From assembly GCA_905234795.1 (NCBI GenBank), contig CAJOIQ010000001.1, forward strand, positions 1 through 64,000: a stretch of 64,000 nucleotides of DNA, in the 5' to 3' direction. The notes under the pieces were generated by a model. The model made no database searches. It saw nothing but the letters and a program-made list of their open reading frames with translations, and was not told where the DNA came from. A program made the position numbers and the translations under genes. This DNA comes from an uncultured Bacteroidales bacterium (lineage in GTDB: Bacteria > Bacteroidota > Bacteroidia > Bacteroidales > UBA932). This document shows, one piece after another, positions 35,669-45,006 of the stretch (the first letter of the stretch is position 1; the number at the start of each line of letters is the position of its first letter).

Positions 35669-36571
35669 ATGAGTTTTTGGGACAAAGAAAGCATTTGTGA
35701 ACAACGGTTTCGACAAGGAGGACCCTTTTACATTGTGACCACAGAAAACCTTCCCTGGTTGCTGTTTACCAGTGAGCAGGAGTTCATTGACGGCACCAAC
35801 ATGGTAGCGGTGGCGTTGGCAGGTCTTAGATTACGGCTTCTGAACGAAGTCATGATGAACAATCACCTGCATTTCCTTCTAGAGGGGTCATATGAGGGGG
35901 TTCTTGTTTTTACAGATCGGCTAAGAAAAGCCATGAGCCGATATCAAATTGCGCGGGGTAATCCTTCCCTGGCCAATTGGGAGATCCAGGTTAAGGTAAT
36001 TGAGAATCTACGTAATCTCCGTAACGCCATTCTCTACATCTCCCGTAATCCATCGGTAGCCGGACGCAATGTTACTCCCGTCGGCTACAAATGGAGTAGC
36101 GCCCAGCTGATGTTTAACCAGAATCTCCAATACTATCTGGCCGGTGTGCCTTTTGACACCCTGACGTACAGGGAAAAGAGAGAGATTGTGCACTCGAGAG
36201 ATTTAACGTTGCCCAATTCCTACCGTATACTGGACGGAATGATTCTCCGACAAAGTTTTGTGGATTACAAACGAGCCGAGGAATTCTTTGAATCGGCCCA
36301 CCAGTACTTCCGCCTCCTGGCCCGGCGCGTCGAGTCCGACGCCGAGACTGCCCGTTGGTTAGGCGAAACCATCCTTCTCCCCAACGAGGATGTCTTCCGC
36401 ATTGTGGCCGATTGGTATAACGTGAAGATGGTAAGTCTTTTAAACCCTAACCAACGCCTGGAGGCAGCCCGCCGCATGAAAGCGGAACTCATGAGCAACA
36501 ACAAACAGATTGCTCAAGTTCTTCGCCTGCCCCTTGAGCAAATTGACCGGTTCTTCCCGGTTGCCAAATAA
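35669..36571 (+). CDS. IS200/RAYT-like Y1 (HUH) transposase
   Basis: HUH motif in NNHLHFLLEG, preceding FYIVTTENLPWLLFTS core, C-terminal HTH-like AARRMKAELMSNNKQIAQVLRLPLEQIDRFFP; flanked by palindromic repeats. Confidence 0.8.
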   Translation: MSFWDKESICEQRFRQGGPFYIVTTENLPWLLFTSEQEFIDGTNMVAVALAGLRLRLLNEVMMNNHLHFLLEGSYEGVLVFTDRLRKAMSRYQIARGNPSLANWEIQVKVIENLRNLRNAILYISRNPSVAGRNVTPVGYKWSSAQLMFNQNLQYYLAGVPFDTLTYREKREIVHSRDLTLPNSYRILDGMILRQSFVDYKRAEEFFESAHQYFRLLARRVESDAETARWLGETILLPNEDVFRIVADWYNVKMVSLLNPNQRLEAARRMKAELMSNNKQIAQVLRLPLEQIDRFFPVAK

Positions 36572-36581
36572 TAAATGAAAA

Positions 36582-38429
36582 CTATTTCTTGAGAGCGCGG
36601 ATAATCCGGTCTTCCTGAATAAGAACATCCTTCATAAGCATCTGGATTGTAACCTTTTTACTGGGATGCTCTTTGTATGCGTTGTATATGGCAAGGAGAG
36701 AAGACGCTTTCAGTAAAGAAATGTTGAGCTCGAAATCATCCCCACAATCGGAAACGAAATCTTCAGAGAAGTCGGGAGCTACAACAAGAATCTTCACAAC
36801 GTTAAAACCGTTTTTCTCCAATAGCGTTTTATAAGAACGCACCTGACGCGAAATAGCGCTGAATTTATTATAACCGCTATCCTTAACGGTCTTACACTCA
36901 ATAAGAACGACATCTGTATCATCTATCTTGACGAGGATATCCATCTTATCCTTGTCGGTGTTCAATTTCCCTCTCAGTTTCTCGTCCACATCAAATCCCA
37001 ATCCCGAGAAAATGAACTTAGTGACACTTTCAAACTTTACTCCTATCTCGGCTTCCTTGATAAAGATTCCATTGCTCTTCAGAGCATTTAGATCCCTATT
37101 GCCCAGGCTTTCATAGTTCTCGACAAACAAACTCTCGGAGTCTTTGTAAGACGCCAGGATATTGTCTATGACATTGCCACGAGTCTTAATGTTTCTTGCC
37201 TCACATAAAACAACAAGTTCCTCTGTTGGCAACAACTCAAGAACATCCCGGGGCATAATGTTATACTCTGTCAGATACTCTGAATGAAGAACATCCTCAT
37301 CTTGCAATTGAAAATTGCTCTTGATTATCTTGTTGGCAGAAGGAATATACTCGCCGATGTCAACCATTAATCGTTCATATCCGCTTGCAGAAATACCCAG
37401 ACGCTCGTTCTGATATAAATCATCAAAGTATGCTATCAGATTTGTGACCTTATCATCAAGACTACCTCCCTTGATGGGTGGGACAATGGATAGTTTGTCA
37501 TCGCATAATTCCACGATAACTTTCTTTCTGTCAACCAATTTGGTTTCCGGCTTGTGGATATCTTCTTTTAACAAAGACGAGAAGGAAATACCAGAGTCAA
37601 TAATCGTTTCTATCTTCTCCTGCAATGGAAGCTTGCTATCAATACCATGCTTACGGCATACCATATTAATCACGGGTTCACGAAGTTGGAGAAGAACTCT
37701 TCTATAAAACTTATCTGCTACTTCTCGACCGCGCAATTTGCGGAGAATGGCAACTACCTCATCGGCAACATAAATGGTGGATGTCTTTCTGGAAAGGAAG
37801 ACAAGTCCCCTGTCTTTCAATTCCGAAACGACATCGTCGATACTATCTTTTGTAATTCCTAATACAGAGTATTTTATCATCGTCACCTCATCCTGAGAGA
37901 GCTCAAGATTAGACGAGAGAGTATCAAGAATCGTTTGCTCATCGGCAGTTATCTTCGGGTCATAGTTTGACTTTTCATCGTTATGATAAGCAGTTCTCAA
38001 GCACTCGGCAAAGATTCTGTAATCTCGGATACGTAAAGGATCAATCGTAGGTTTCTCCGCATGAACATTCTTTTTAAAATCCTCGATAGCTTTTTTCTGG
38101 CGACGGATTTGGTCATCATACAACTTGGCGAACCAATCCAGGCGCATAATACAGTTACCATCCTTGGTAATGATGTCCAGTAAAATATCAAGTTGGGACG
38201 TTGTTTTTGTGTACTCTTCAAGTATGTATTCACCAAAGGCTGATGACACCTTGTTAAAGACCTCTGCCACCTGAAGCGAATCAGCATTCTTTAGATTTGT
38301 ATCGGCTCCTATAACGATTGAATCCAATTCCGAAGAATGTTTTTGATGGGAAACCAGAGTATTGATTACCTTAATGAATGCCCCTTTTTCCAAAGAGTTC
38401 AATTGGTCAAGAATCTTTTCGAGTTTCAT
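36582..38429 (-). CDS. 615-aa protein of unknown family with SAP-like segment and C-terminal PD-(D/E)XK-like nuclease motif
   Basis: C-terminal MDILVKIDDTDVVLIECKTVKD...QVRSYKTLLEKNGFNVVKILVVAPDF; LPTEELVVLCEARNIKTRGNVIDNIL SAP-like; AT-rich relative to neighbours. Confidence 0.6.
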   Translation of the reverse strand: MKLEKILDQLNSLEKGAFIKVINTLVSHQKHSSELDSIVIGADTNLKNADSLQVAEVFNKVSSAFGEYILEEYTKTTSQLDILLDIITKDGNCIMRLDWFAKLYDDQIRRQKKAIEDFKKNVHAEKPTIDPLRIRDYRIFAECLRTAYHNDEKSNYDPKITADEQTILDTLSSNLELSQDEVTMIKYSVLGITKDSIDDVVSELKDRGLVFLSRKTSTIYVADEVVAILRKLRGREVADKFYRRVLLQLREPVINMVCRKHGIDSKLPLQEKIETIIDSGISFSSLLKEDIHKPETKLVDRKKVIVELCDDKLSIVPPIKGGSLDDKVTNLIAYFDDLYQNERLGISASGYERLMVDIGEYIPSANKIIKSNFQLQDEDVLHSEYLTEYNIMPRDVLELLPTEELVVLCEARNIKTRGNVIDNILASYKDSESLFVENYESLGNRDLNALKSNGIFIKEAEIGVKFESVTKFIFSGLGFDVDEKLRGKLNTDKDKMDILVKIDDTDVVLIECKTVKDSGYNKFSAISRQVRSYKTLLEKNGFNVVKILVVAPDFSEDFVSDCGDDFELNISLLKASSLLAIYNAYKEHPSKKVTIQMLMKDVLIQEDRIIRALKK

Positions 38430-38459
38430 AATGGCGATTAATTACATATGTGGCAATAA

Positions 38460-38490
38460 CAAAGGTAAAAAACTCTCGGAAAAAAAGCAA
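38460..38490 (-). promoter_or_regulatory. Promoter of the 615-aa nuclease-like gene
   Basis: Minus TTG (38490-38488) - 20 nt - TACCTTTG (38467-38460); ATG at 38429. Confidence 0.65.
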
Positions 38491-38503
38491 GCCATCACTT
38501 ATC

Positions 38504-38586
38504 GGTGTGCACGGAGGGGCCGATTTGCACACGGACAGGGCTAAAGTGAGCCTCCGTGTGCAAAAAAGGGCTCTGGTGCACACGGA
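38504..38586. repeat. REP/BIME-like palindromic repeat, copy B
   Basis: 83 bp, direct repeat of 35464-35546 with three substitutions. Confidence 0.85.
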
Positions 38587-38604
38587 GAGGCCTGCAGAAA
38601 AAAA

Positions 38605-39438
38605 CTACGCGCGGAAAATCCCAAAGAAGGCGCTGCCGCTGCCACTCATGGCGGCGTAGACGGCGCCGCGGGCATAGAGCTCCTCCTTGACATGGGCCAG
38701 GGAGGGGTATTTTGTGAAGACCGTGGCCTCGAAGTCGTTGTGAAGGTCCTGGCGCCAGGTGGAGATATCCTGGGCCAGCACTTCCCTCAGTGGTTTGGGC
38801 GGCAGGGCGGGGACAATGCCGCGGTAGGCGTCGGCGGTGGAGACGGCCACGCCTTCCGGGATAAAGACTTCCAGCCGATAACCGCTCAAATCCAGATCAT
38901 AGGGCTCCAGGACTTCCCCGCGGCCGCTGCCGAACATGGGCCGGTTGTAGATGAAGAAGGCGCAGTCGCTGCCCAGGCGGGCGGCATAGGCGGCCAGGAC
39001 GTCATCGGCCAGGGAAAGGCCGGCCAGTTCGGAGATCATGCGGAGCGCGAAGGCGGCATCGGCACTGCCGCCACCCAGGCCGGCGCCCACGGGGGAGCGC
39101 TTTTCCAGGAATATCTTCATGGGCGGGAGGTCATAGTCGGCCGCCAGCAGCGCATACGCCTTGGCCGTGAGGTCCTTGAGCGGGTCCCAGTCCACGCCCT
39201 GTTCCCGGGCGATGGTGATCATGAGCTTGCCGTCCGGAGACACCGCCTGGGTAAGTTCTCCGTACTTTTCCTTGAGCCCTGCCAAGGTGCGGGACCAGTC
39301 TTCTCCGGTAACGATTTCCAGGACGTCGGAGATGCCGCAATAGGGGACAAAAAGGGTTTCCAGGTTGTGAAAACCGTCCGTTCTTTTGCTCAGGACGTTG
39401 AGCCCAAGATTGATTTTTACGTTAGGACAACTGATCAT
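38605..39438 (-). CDS. ispE: 4-diphosphocytidyl-2-C-methyl-D-erythritol kinase
   Basis: NVKINLGLNVLSKRTDGFHNLETLF, SPVGAGLGGGSADAAFALR, YAAMSGSGSAFFGIF; start MISCPN at 39438. Confidence 0.93.
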   Translation of the reverse strand: MISCPNVKINLGLNVLSKRTDGFHNLETLFVPYCGISDVLEIVTGEDWSRTLAGLKEKYGELTQAVSPDGKLMITIAREQGVDWDPLKDLTAKAYALLAADYDLPPMKIFLEKRSPVGAGLGGGSADAAFALRMISELAGLSLADDVLAAYAARLGSDCAFFIYNRPMFGSGRGEVLEPYDLDLSGYRLEVFIPEGVAVSTADAYRGIVPALPPKPLREVLAQDISTWRQDLHNDFEATVFTKYPSLAHVKEELYARGAVYAAMSGSGSAFFGIFRA

Positions 39439-39567
39439 AAACACAAAGATAATGCACAAATCGGTCAAAACATACAAATAAACAGCTAAAACACAACAAT
39501 GTTTTAGCCGAATATAGGAAATCCGAAACCGATTTTCCACCTTTCCGGGGTCAAAAATGAATGAGCT

Positions 39568-40773
39568 ATGAGAAAAATGACCCTACTTCTTCTGCTGCTG
39601 ATCGCAGCGTCCGCTTGCAAACAGCCCCTCTTCGACAACCTGGAACGGGATGCGCCGGTGGCCGACCGGACCCCCCAGCCGCCATTGACCCGGGATACTA
39701 CCCAAGCCGGAATAAAGGTGCATGCCACCGCCATCGTATTCCCGGATTCCGTGGACTGGCGCGCCGGGGATACGCACGGGGCCAAACTGATCCTTTTCCA
39801 AAACGGGAAAGCGTCGGGGTCTCTTTCCATCGAAGGACGTCCAGATCCCGACAAGCATCGTTTCCAGGACGGGCACATTTGGACCTTCTCCGGAGACGGT
39901 TCCCGTACCACCATCTCCTGTGACGGCTCCCCGCTCTTCACTTATGCGGGCGAGGAAACCCTGGTGGGATTTCTGGTGGCCGACGGTAAGGTGCACACCC
40001 TGGGCCAGCGTGCCGGCGGCGGTTTCAGCTATCGCGTAGACGGGCAGGAAGTGTTTTCGTCGGCAGTGGGCACGGTGCTGGGGACATCGGCCCGTCCCGA
40101 AAGGGAAGGCGGCTCCGTCACCCTGGACGGAAGCGACATCTGCTATGCCTATGCCCTCCCCGTTCAAGGCATCGACGACGAATCCCTGTGGGAATATCGG
40201 GTGATGCAGGGTGGAAAACTCTTGAAAAGCATCCCTGCGGTATCGGACGTAAAGCTCTACGACATCCTGGTGCATCAGGGGGAAGTGTACCGGCTGGAAT
40301 ATCGCTACGGGCAGGTGTGTCTGCTCAAAGGAGAGAACTTGACTCCACTGGACCTGCCGGAAGAAAGCCGGTCTCTGCGGCTGGTTTCCGCGGACGGGGA
40401 AATCCTGGTCAAGGGCTGTCACGATGAAGGCCGGGACAGCTATTACTGGATGCGGGACACCGACTCCCTTCGCTACCAGTATTCCGCGCGCTGGCGTCAC
40501 CTGTACGACATTTATGCCGACAAGGGAGAATTGGCCGCCGTAGAAATGGACCTGGACGACTGCGTGGTGAAAGTGGTGAGGGGCCAGATGGAGGTAAAGC
40601 TGGGTTTTGAGACGTATCGGCTGCACACGCCCCGATGCGTAGCCTACAGAAACGGCATCATCGCCCTGGCCTTTACCGGAGACGTGAAGGACATTGAAAA
40701 CGCCCTGCTCATTAACGAGGAGCTAATTCCAGTTCCTTTTAACGGGTATTTTACAAGTATTCATATCGACTGA
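39568..40773 (+). CDS. Lipoprotein of unknown function
   Basis: Lipoprotein signal LLLLLIAASACKQ; 401-aa intact ORF. Confidence 0.6.
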   Translation: MRKMTLLLLLLIAASACKQPLFDNLERDAPVADRTPQPPLTRDTTQAGIKVHATAIVFPDSVDWRAGDTHGAKLILFQNGKASGSLSIEGRPDPDKHRFQDGHIWTFSGDGSRTTISCDGSPLFTYAGEETLVGFLVADGKVHTLGQRAGGGFSYRVDGQEVFSSAVGTVLGTSARPEREGGSVTLDGSDICYAYALPVQGIDDESLWEYRVMQGGKLLKSIPAVSDVKLYDILVHQGEVYRLEYRYGQVCLLKGENLTPLDLPEESRSLRLVSADGEILVKGCHDEGRDSYYWMRDTDSLRYQYSARWRHLYDIYADKGELAAVEMDLDDCVVKVVRGQMEVKLGFETYRLHTPRCVAYRNGIIALAFTGDVKDIENALLINEELIPVPFNGYFTSIHID

Positions 40774-40776
40774 ACC

Positions 40777-42336
40777 ATGATAGTATATATTCACGCCGCC
40801 AAATGCATGGGCATTGAGGCCGTCCCCGTGACGGTAGAGGTCAACATTACGCTGGGAGTGGGCATCCATCTGGTAGGGCTGGCCGATGCCGCCGTCAAGG
40901 AAAGCCTGCTGCGCACGGTCACGGCCTTGCAGGCCAAGGGCTTTCACGTTCCCGGAATGAAAATCGTCATCAATCTGGCACCCGCCGACGTGCACAAACA
41001 AGGCAGCGGTTACGACCTTCCCATCGCCCTGGGCGTTATCGCAGCCTCCGGCCAGCGCCACCTTCCCGCCCTGGACAAATATCTGATTATGGGAGAACTG
41101 GGCCTGGACGGCAGCATCCGTCCGGTGAGCGGAACGCTCCCCGTGGTGGAACTGGCGCAGCGCTCGGGCTTCCGGGGTTGCATCCTTCCGGAAGAATCGG
41201 CCCTGGAGGCTGTGGATTACGCCGGAGTGGACATTTTCGGGGTGCGGACGCTGGAAGACGTGCTGCGCATCCTGGCCGGGGAGGAAGACCCCTCGGACCT
41301 TCTCATCTGGAACTCCGACCTGTATAAGCGGGCGCTGGAGGCGTCGGCAAAACCCCGGCGGGACTACATGGATTTTGCCGATATCATCGGCCAGGAAGGT
41401 GCCCGACGCGGGGTGGAGATTGCCTGTGCGGGGCAGCACAACATACTTCTTATCGGCGCTCCGGGAAGCGGAAAAAGCTCTATTGCCAAGGCCCTGGCGG
41501 GCATTTTGCCGCCCATGAGCCTGGAGGAGAGCGCCATCACTTCCAAGGTGTATTCCGTGGCCGGCCGATCCTCCGGAGGCCTGGGTTTCATCCGCACCCG
41601 GCCCTTCCGTTCTCCGCATATCTCGGCCTCCAAAGCGGCCATGCTGGGTGGCGGCAGCGGGGACAATATCCTGCCCGGAGAAGTGTCCCTGGCCACCAAC
41701 GGCGTGCTGTTCCTGGACGAATTCTGCGAGGCGCCGAAAAGTACGCTGGAAGCCCTCCGAGGGCCGCTGGAAGACCGCAAGGTGACGGTTTCCAGGCTCA
41801 AAGCCAAAGTGGAGTATCCCGCCTCCTTCATGCTGGTGGCGGCTTCCAATCCCTGCCCCTGCGGCTACTACGGAGAAGGCAACCGTTGCACCTGCACGCC
41901 CAGTCAGCGCATGACGTATCTCTCCAAGCTTTCCGGGCCCATTATGGACAGAATAGACCTGCAACTGTGGATGCATCCCGTGGAGACATCGGCCCTGGTG
42001 CGGGGCGGAAAGGCCGAGCCGTCCGAAGCCATTGCCGCGCGGGTGCTGAAAGCCCGGAAAATCCAGCGGGAGCGCTTTGCCGGCAGCGGGATCTTCTGCA
42101 ATTCCGAGATGAATTCCAAGCAGCTGGAAAAGTATTGTCCCCTGGACGACGAGTGCAAGGACCTGCTGGAGTGTATCATCGACCGGATGGGCCTGAGCGC
42201 CCGCGCCTTCACCCGCATCGTCAAGATTGCCCGCACCATCGCCGACCTGGCCGGAAGCGCACAAATCCAACCTTCCCACTTGTCCGAAGCCGCCCTCTAC
42301 CGCTTCCTGGACCGCCGGAATATCCTGGATTTGTAA
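40777..42336 (+). CDS. yifB: YifB/ComM family Mg-chelatase-like AAA ATPase
   Basis: GAPGSGKSSIAKALAGILPPM, FRSPHISASKAAMLGGG, LFLDEFCEA, ASNPCPCGYYG. Confidence 0.93.
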   Translation: MIVYIHAAKCMGIEAVPVTVEVNITLGVGIHLVGLADAAVKESLLRTVTALQAKGFHVPGMKIVINLAPADVHKQGSGYDLPIALGVIAASGQRHLPALDKYLIMGELGLDGSIRPVSGTLPVVELAQRSGFRGCILPEESALEAVDYAGVDIFGVRTLEDVLRILAGEEDPSDLLIWNSDLYKRALEASAKPRRDYMDFADIIGQEGARRGVEIACAGQHNILLIGAPGSGKSSIAKALAGILPPMSLEESAITSKVYSVAGRSSGGLGFIRTRPFRSPHISASKAAMLGGGSGDNILPGEVSLATNGVLFLDEFCEAPKSTLEALRGPLEDRKVTVSRLKAKVEYPASFMLVAASNPCPCGYYGEGNRCTCTPSQRMTYLSKLSGPIMDRIDLQLWMHPVETSALVRGGKAEPSEAIAARVLKARKIQRERFAGSGIFCNSEMNSKQLEKYCPLDDECKDLLECIIDRMGLSARAFTRIVKIARTIADLAGSAQIQPSHLSEAALYRFLDRRNILDL

Positions 42337-42361
42337 AATAGTATCATTTTTAGTATCTTTG
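42331..42361 (+). promoter_or_regulatory. hicA promoter overlapping the yifB stop
   Basis: TTG (42331-42333) - 20 nt - TATCTTTG (42354-42361); ATG at 42364. Confidence 0.65.
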
Positions 42362-42363
42362 TC

Positions 42364-42615
42364 ATGTCAACGAAAGAGAAATTGATAGAACGGTTTAAAA
42401 CCATTCCAAGTGATTTTACGTTTGATGAATTGATAAGGTTGTTTAATGCGTTTGGTTTTATAGTAAACAACAAAGGAGCCACGTCAGGATCCCGGGTCCG
42501 ATTAGAAAAAGGGACTGACTATTTTAACCTTCATAGACCGCATCCTGGTAATGTGGTAAAACAATCAGCCTTGAAAAGTGTTTATCGTTATTTGAATAGT
42601 CTAGAATTAATATAA
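42364..42615 (+). CDS. hicA: HicA-like mRNA interferase toxin
   Basis: 83 aa; GFIVNNKGATSGSRVRLEKGTDYFNLHRPHPGNVVKQSALKSVYRYL; followed by hicB. Confidence 0.85.
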   Translation: MSTKEKLIERFKTIPSDFTFDELIRLFNAFGFIVNNKGATSGSRVRLEKGTDYFNLHRPHPGNVVKQSALKSVYRYLNSLELI

Positions 42616-42947
42616 TGGGTTACTTACATTACAAAGGTTACACTGGAAGTGTAGAGTATGATGAGGAAGATAATTACTTCTTCGGTCACGTTCTTGGGCT
42701 TCATCGGGATGGTATTATCTACGAAGGAGACTCTGCAGAGAGTTTAAAAAAGGATTTTGAAGACGGGATTGAGGATTACTTGACGCATTGTCTAGAGAGT
42801 GGAAAACAACCGGAAAAACCTTATAGTGGAAAAACGATCATTCGGATAGGAGCCCAATTACATGAAGCGGCAGCTTTGAAGGCACGTGCTCAAGGTATCA
42901 GTCTTAATGAATTCATCAACCGAGCCATTCAATTAGCTGTATTATGA
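42615..42947 (+). CDS. hicB: HicB-like antitoxin
   Basis: MGYLHYKGYTGSVEYDEEDNYFFGHVLGL..., C-terminal RHH-like IRIGAQLHEAAALKARAQGISLNEFINRAI; TAATG overlap with hicA. Confidence 0.87.
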   Translation: MGYLHYKGYTGSVEYDEEDNYFFGHVLGLHRDGIIYEGDSAESLKKDFEDGIEDYLTHCLESGKQPEKPYSGKTIIRIGAQLHEAAALKARAQGISLNEFINRAIQLAVL

Positions 42948-43369
42948 ATTATCAGATTGTCATAGCCGGTCTGGAGGATTTGGACCGGGCGGCCAGGGAG
43001 TTCCTGAAGGCTATAGGGAAAACCACGCTGGTGGCGTTCTATGCGCCGATGGGAGCGGGGAAAACCACGTTCACCACGGCCGTGTGCAAGGCGCTGGGAG
43101 TGAATGAGGACGCCATCAGTTCCCCCACCTTCGCTATTGTTAATGAATACCGCAGCGGGGCGGGAGAGCCCATCTATCACTTTGACTTTTATCGGATTGA
43201 ACGGCCCGAAGAAGCCCTGGACATCGGCCTGTACGACTATCTGGATTCCGGCGCCCTGTGCCTGATGGAATGGCCGGAAAACATTGAAGGCCTCTTGCCG
43301 GAAGAGACCTTGCGTGTACACATTGCCGTGAATCCCGACGGCAGCAGGACGCTGGGCTGGGAGGATTAA
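42944..43369 (+). CDS. tsaE: tRNA threonylcarbamoyladenosine biosynthesis ATPase
   Basis: Walker A APMGAGKTTFTTAVCKALG, SPTFAIVNEYRSG, HFDFYRI. Confidence 0.92.
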   Translation: MNYQIVIAGLEDLDRAAREFLKAIGKTTLVAFYAPMGAGKTTFTTAVCKALGVNEDAISSPTFAIVNEYRSGAGEPIYHFDFYRIERPEEALDIGLYDYLDSGALCLMEWPENIEGLLPEETLRVHIAVNPDGSRTLGWED

Positions 43370-44988
43370 AGCTTTGACCCAACCACCTTCAGGTGGGTTT
43401 TGTAGTTGTCTTTCAGGCGGTCGATGGCCGAGTCGAAGGACAGGTTTTCGTCGCCGTTGATGATTTGCCAGCCGTTCATGTTGCGGTCGTCGGCCGGGTT
43501 CCACATGGCAAAATTCAGTTTGGCCGATTCCTTTAGCAGCACGCGGCATTCCTCCATGTAGTCCGGAATGGTTTCCAGCTGGGGCAGAAGCTCCTGGAAA
43601 CGCGCTTTCACCCGGGCCTTGAAGGCCGGATCCCTGAACAGGCGGCTGTACCAGATGGCATCACCGCAAACCAGACCGGTCTTACCCTGGGGAGAGGTGT
43701 TGAAGGACAGCACGCCCCAGTCGAAGTCCCACACGGGGCCGGCGGTGAGCAGGCCGTCCTTATCCTTGTGGAAGAATACGCTGCCGGGGTTGTTGAGCTC
43801 GTGGTTGGTCATTACCTCGAACACAATCCAGTAGTCGATGAACGAATCCACGTCCAGGTACTTGGCGTAGCCGTTCTCGGGATCGGCAAAACCGTCCCCG
43901 TAAACCACGGATGCAACCTCGGAAATATAACTCTTGGCATAGGATTTCTGCTGAGCGGTAATTTCGTCGGAATCCGGGTATTTGATGCCGAAGGGAATAC
44001 CGTTACCCATGCCCCAGCAGGTGCCGTGCGGGTCTATCCACTGCACGGGATTATCGTAGTGGAAGTCCAGTTCGAAGAGATAACCATCCTCCTTGGAAAT
44101 GTTCACGCGGTCTTTGTCCACTCTCACCTGCTCGATGAGAAGATACGTTCCCCGGTGTTTCCCGTTGAGCACCAGTTCTACGGGAACGCTGTGCGGCGTC
44201 CAGGCCAGATGAGTCATGAATGATGCCACTTTCATGGACACCATGTTGCGCATGAGCGTACGGTCCATGAAGTTGGCCAGCAGCACCCAGCGCTTGTGTT
44301 TGTGCATACCGAAGACGCCCTGTTGCTCGTCAAACGCAATGAGATAGGGTTTCTTGGGCCATTCCCAGGTGGTGTTTCCGCGGCCGCGGATGCGGCATTT
44401 GGCCGTTGGCAGGCCCGGGAGTTCGTCCGTGCCCTCAATGGTCACATTGCCGTTGACAAAAGTGGTCTTGGAGGTGATGTCGTAACCGGATTCCGTGTTC
44501 ATATATACCACCGGAAGACCGGTCTTCGTGACCTTGGAAAGAGGGTCGTACGTCACGCTGATATTGATTCCGGCCGATTGGACGATGGACTCCACGCCGG
44601 TATCGGCATTGCGGGAGACGATGGCGATGCTGGCCCGGGTGTCGTACCGGCTGTCCGTTTCGGCATCGGCGATAACGGCCAGATAAGTTCCCTGCGTCTC
44701 GGTAGGGGTAACTCCCTTCAGATAAAAATCCACGGGCTCACGGCCGCCGGGAAGCAGGAGTTTCACCTGGCATCCGGAAGAACCCACGTTATAATTGAAC
44801 GGGTAGGCGGCGTCCTTGACGGTAAACTCCACCTGGGCCGACTCCCCTTCCGGGAGCACCAGTGTATAGGCCGATACCGTGATAGTCCTGAGCACGGGAG
44901 TCTCTGCCTTGGGCAGGATTTCCTTGCGCTGGGAACAGCCGCCGGAGAGTGCCAGCAGCAATACCGGTATCAACCATTTTGTTTTCAC
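43366..44988 (-). CDS. CotH kinase family lipoprotein
   Basis: CRIRGRGNTTWEWPKKPYLIAF, LLANFMDRTLMRNMVSMKVA, GTYLLIEQVRVDKDRVNI, GPVWDFDWGV. Confidence 0.85.
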   Translation of the reverse strand: MKTKWLIPVLLLALSGGCSQRKEILPKAETPVLRTITVSAYTLVLPEGESAQVEFTVKDAAYPFNYNVGSSGCQVKLLLPGGREPVDFYLKGVTPTETQGTYLAVIADAETDSRYDTRASIAIVSRNADTGVESIVQSAGINISVTYDPLSKVTKTGLPVVYMNTESGYDITSKTTFVNGNVTIEGTDELPGLPTAKCRIRGRGNTTWEWPKKPYLIAFDEQQGVFGMHKHKRWVLLANFMDRTLMRNMVSMKVASFMTHLAWTPHSVPVELVLNGKHRGTYLLIEQVRVDKDRVNISKEDGYLFELDFHYDNPVQWIDPHGTCWGMGNGIPFGIKYPDSDEITAQQKSYAKSYISEVASVVYGDGFADPENGYAKYLDVDSFIDYWIVFEVMTNHELNNPGSVFFHKDKDGLLTAGPVWDFDWGVLSFNTSPQGKTGLVCGDAIWYSRLFRDPAFKARVKARFQELLPQLETIPDYMEECRVLLKESAKLNFAMWNPADDRNMNGWQIINGDENLSFDSAIDRLKDNYKTHLKVVGSKL

Positions 44989-45006
44989 GGATGCAAAGAT
45001 ACCATT

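Noticed and set aside
40723-42279. 518-aa minus-strand ORF opposite yifB
   Set aside because: Shadow ORF; yifB motifs on the + strand are unambiguous.
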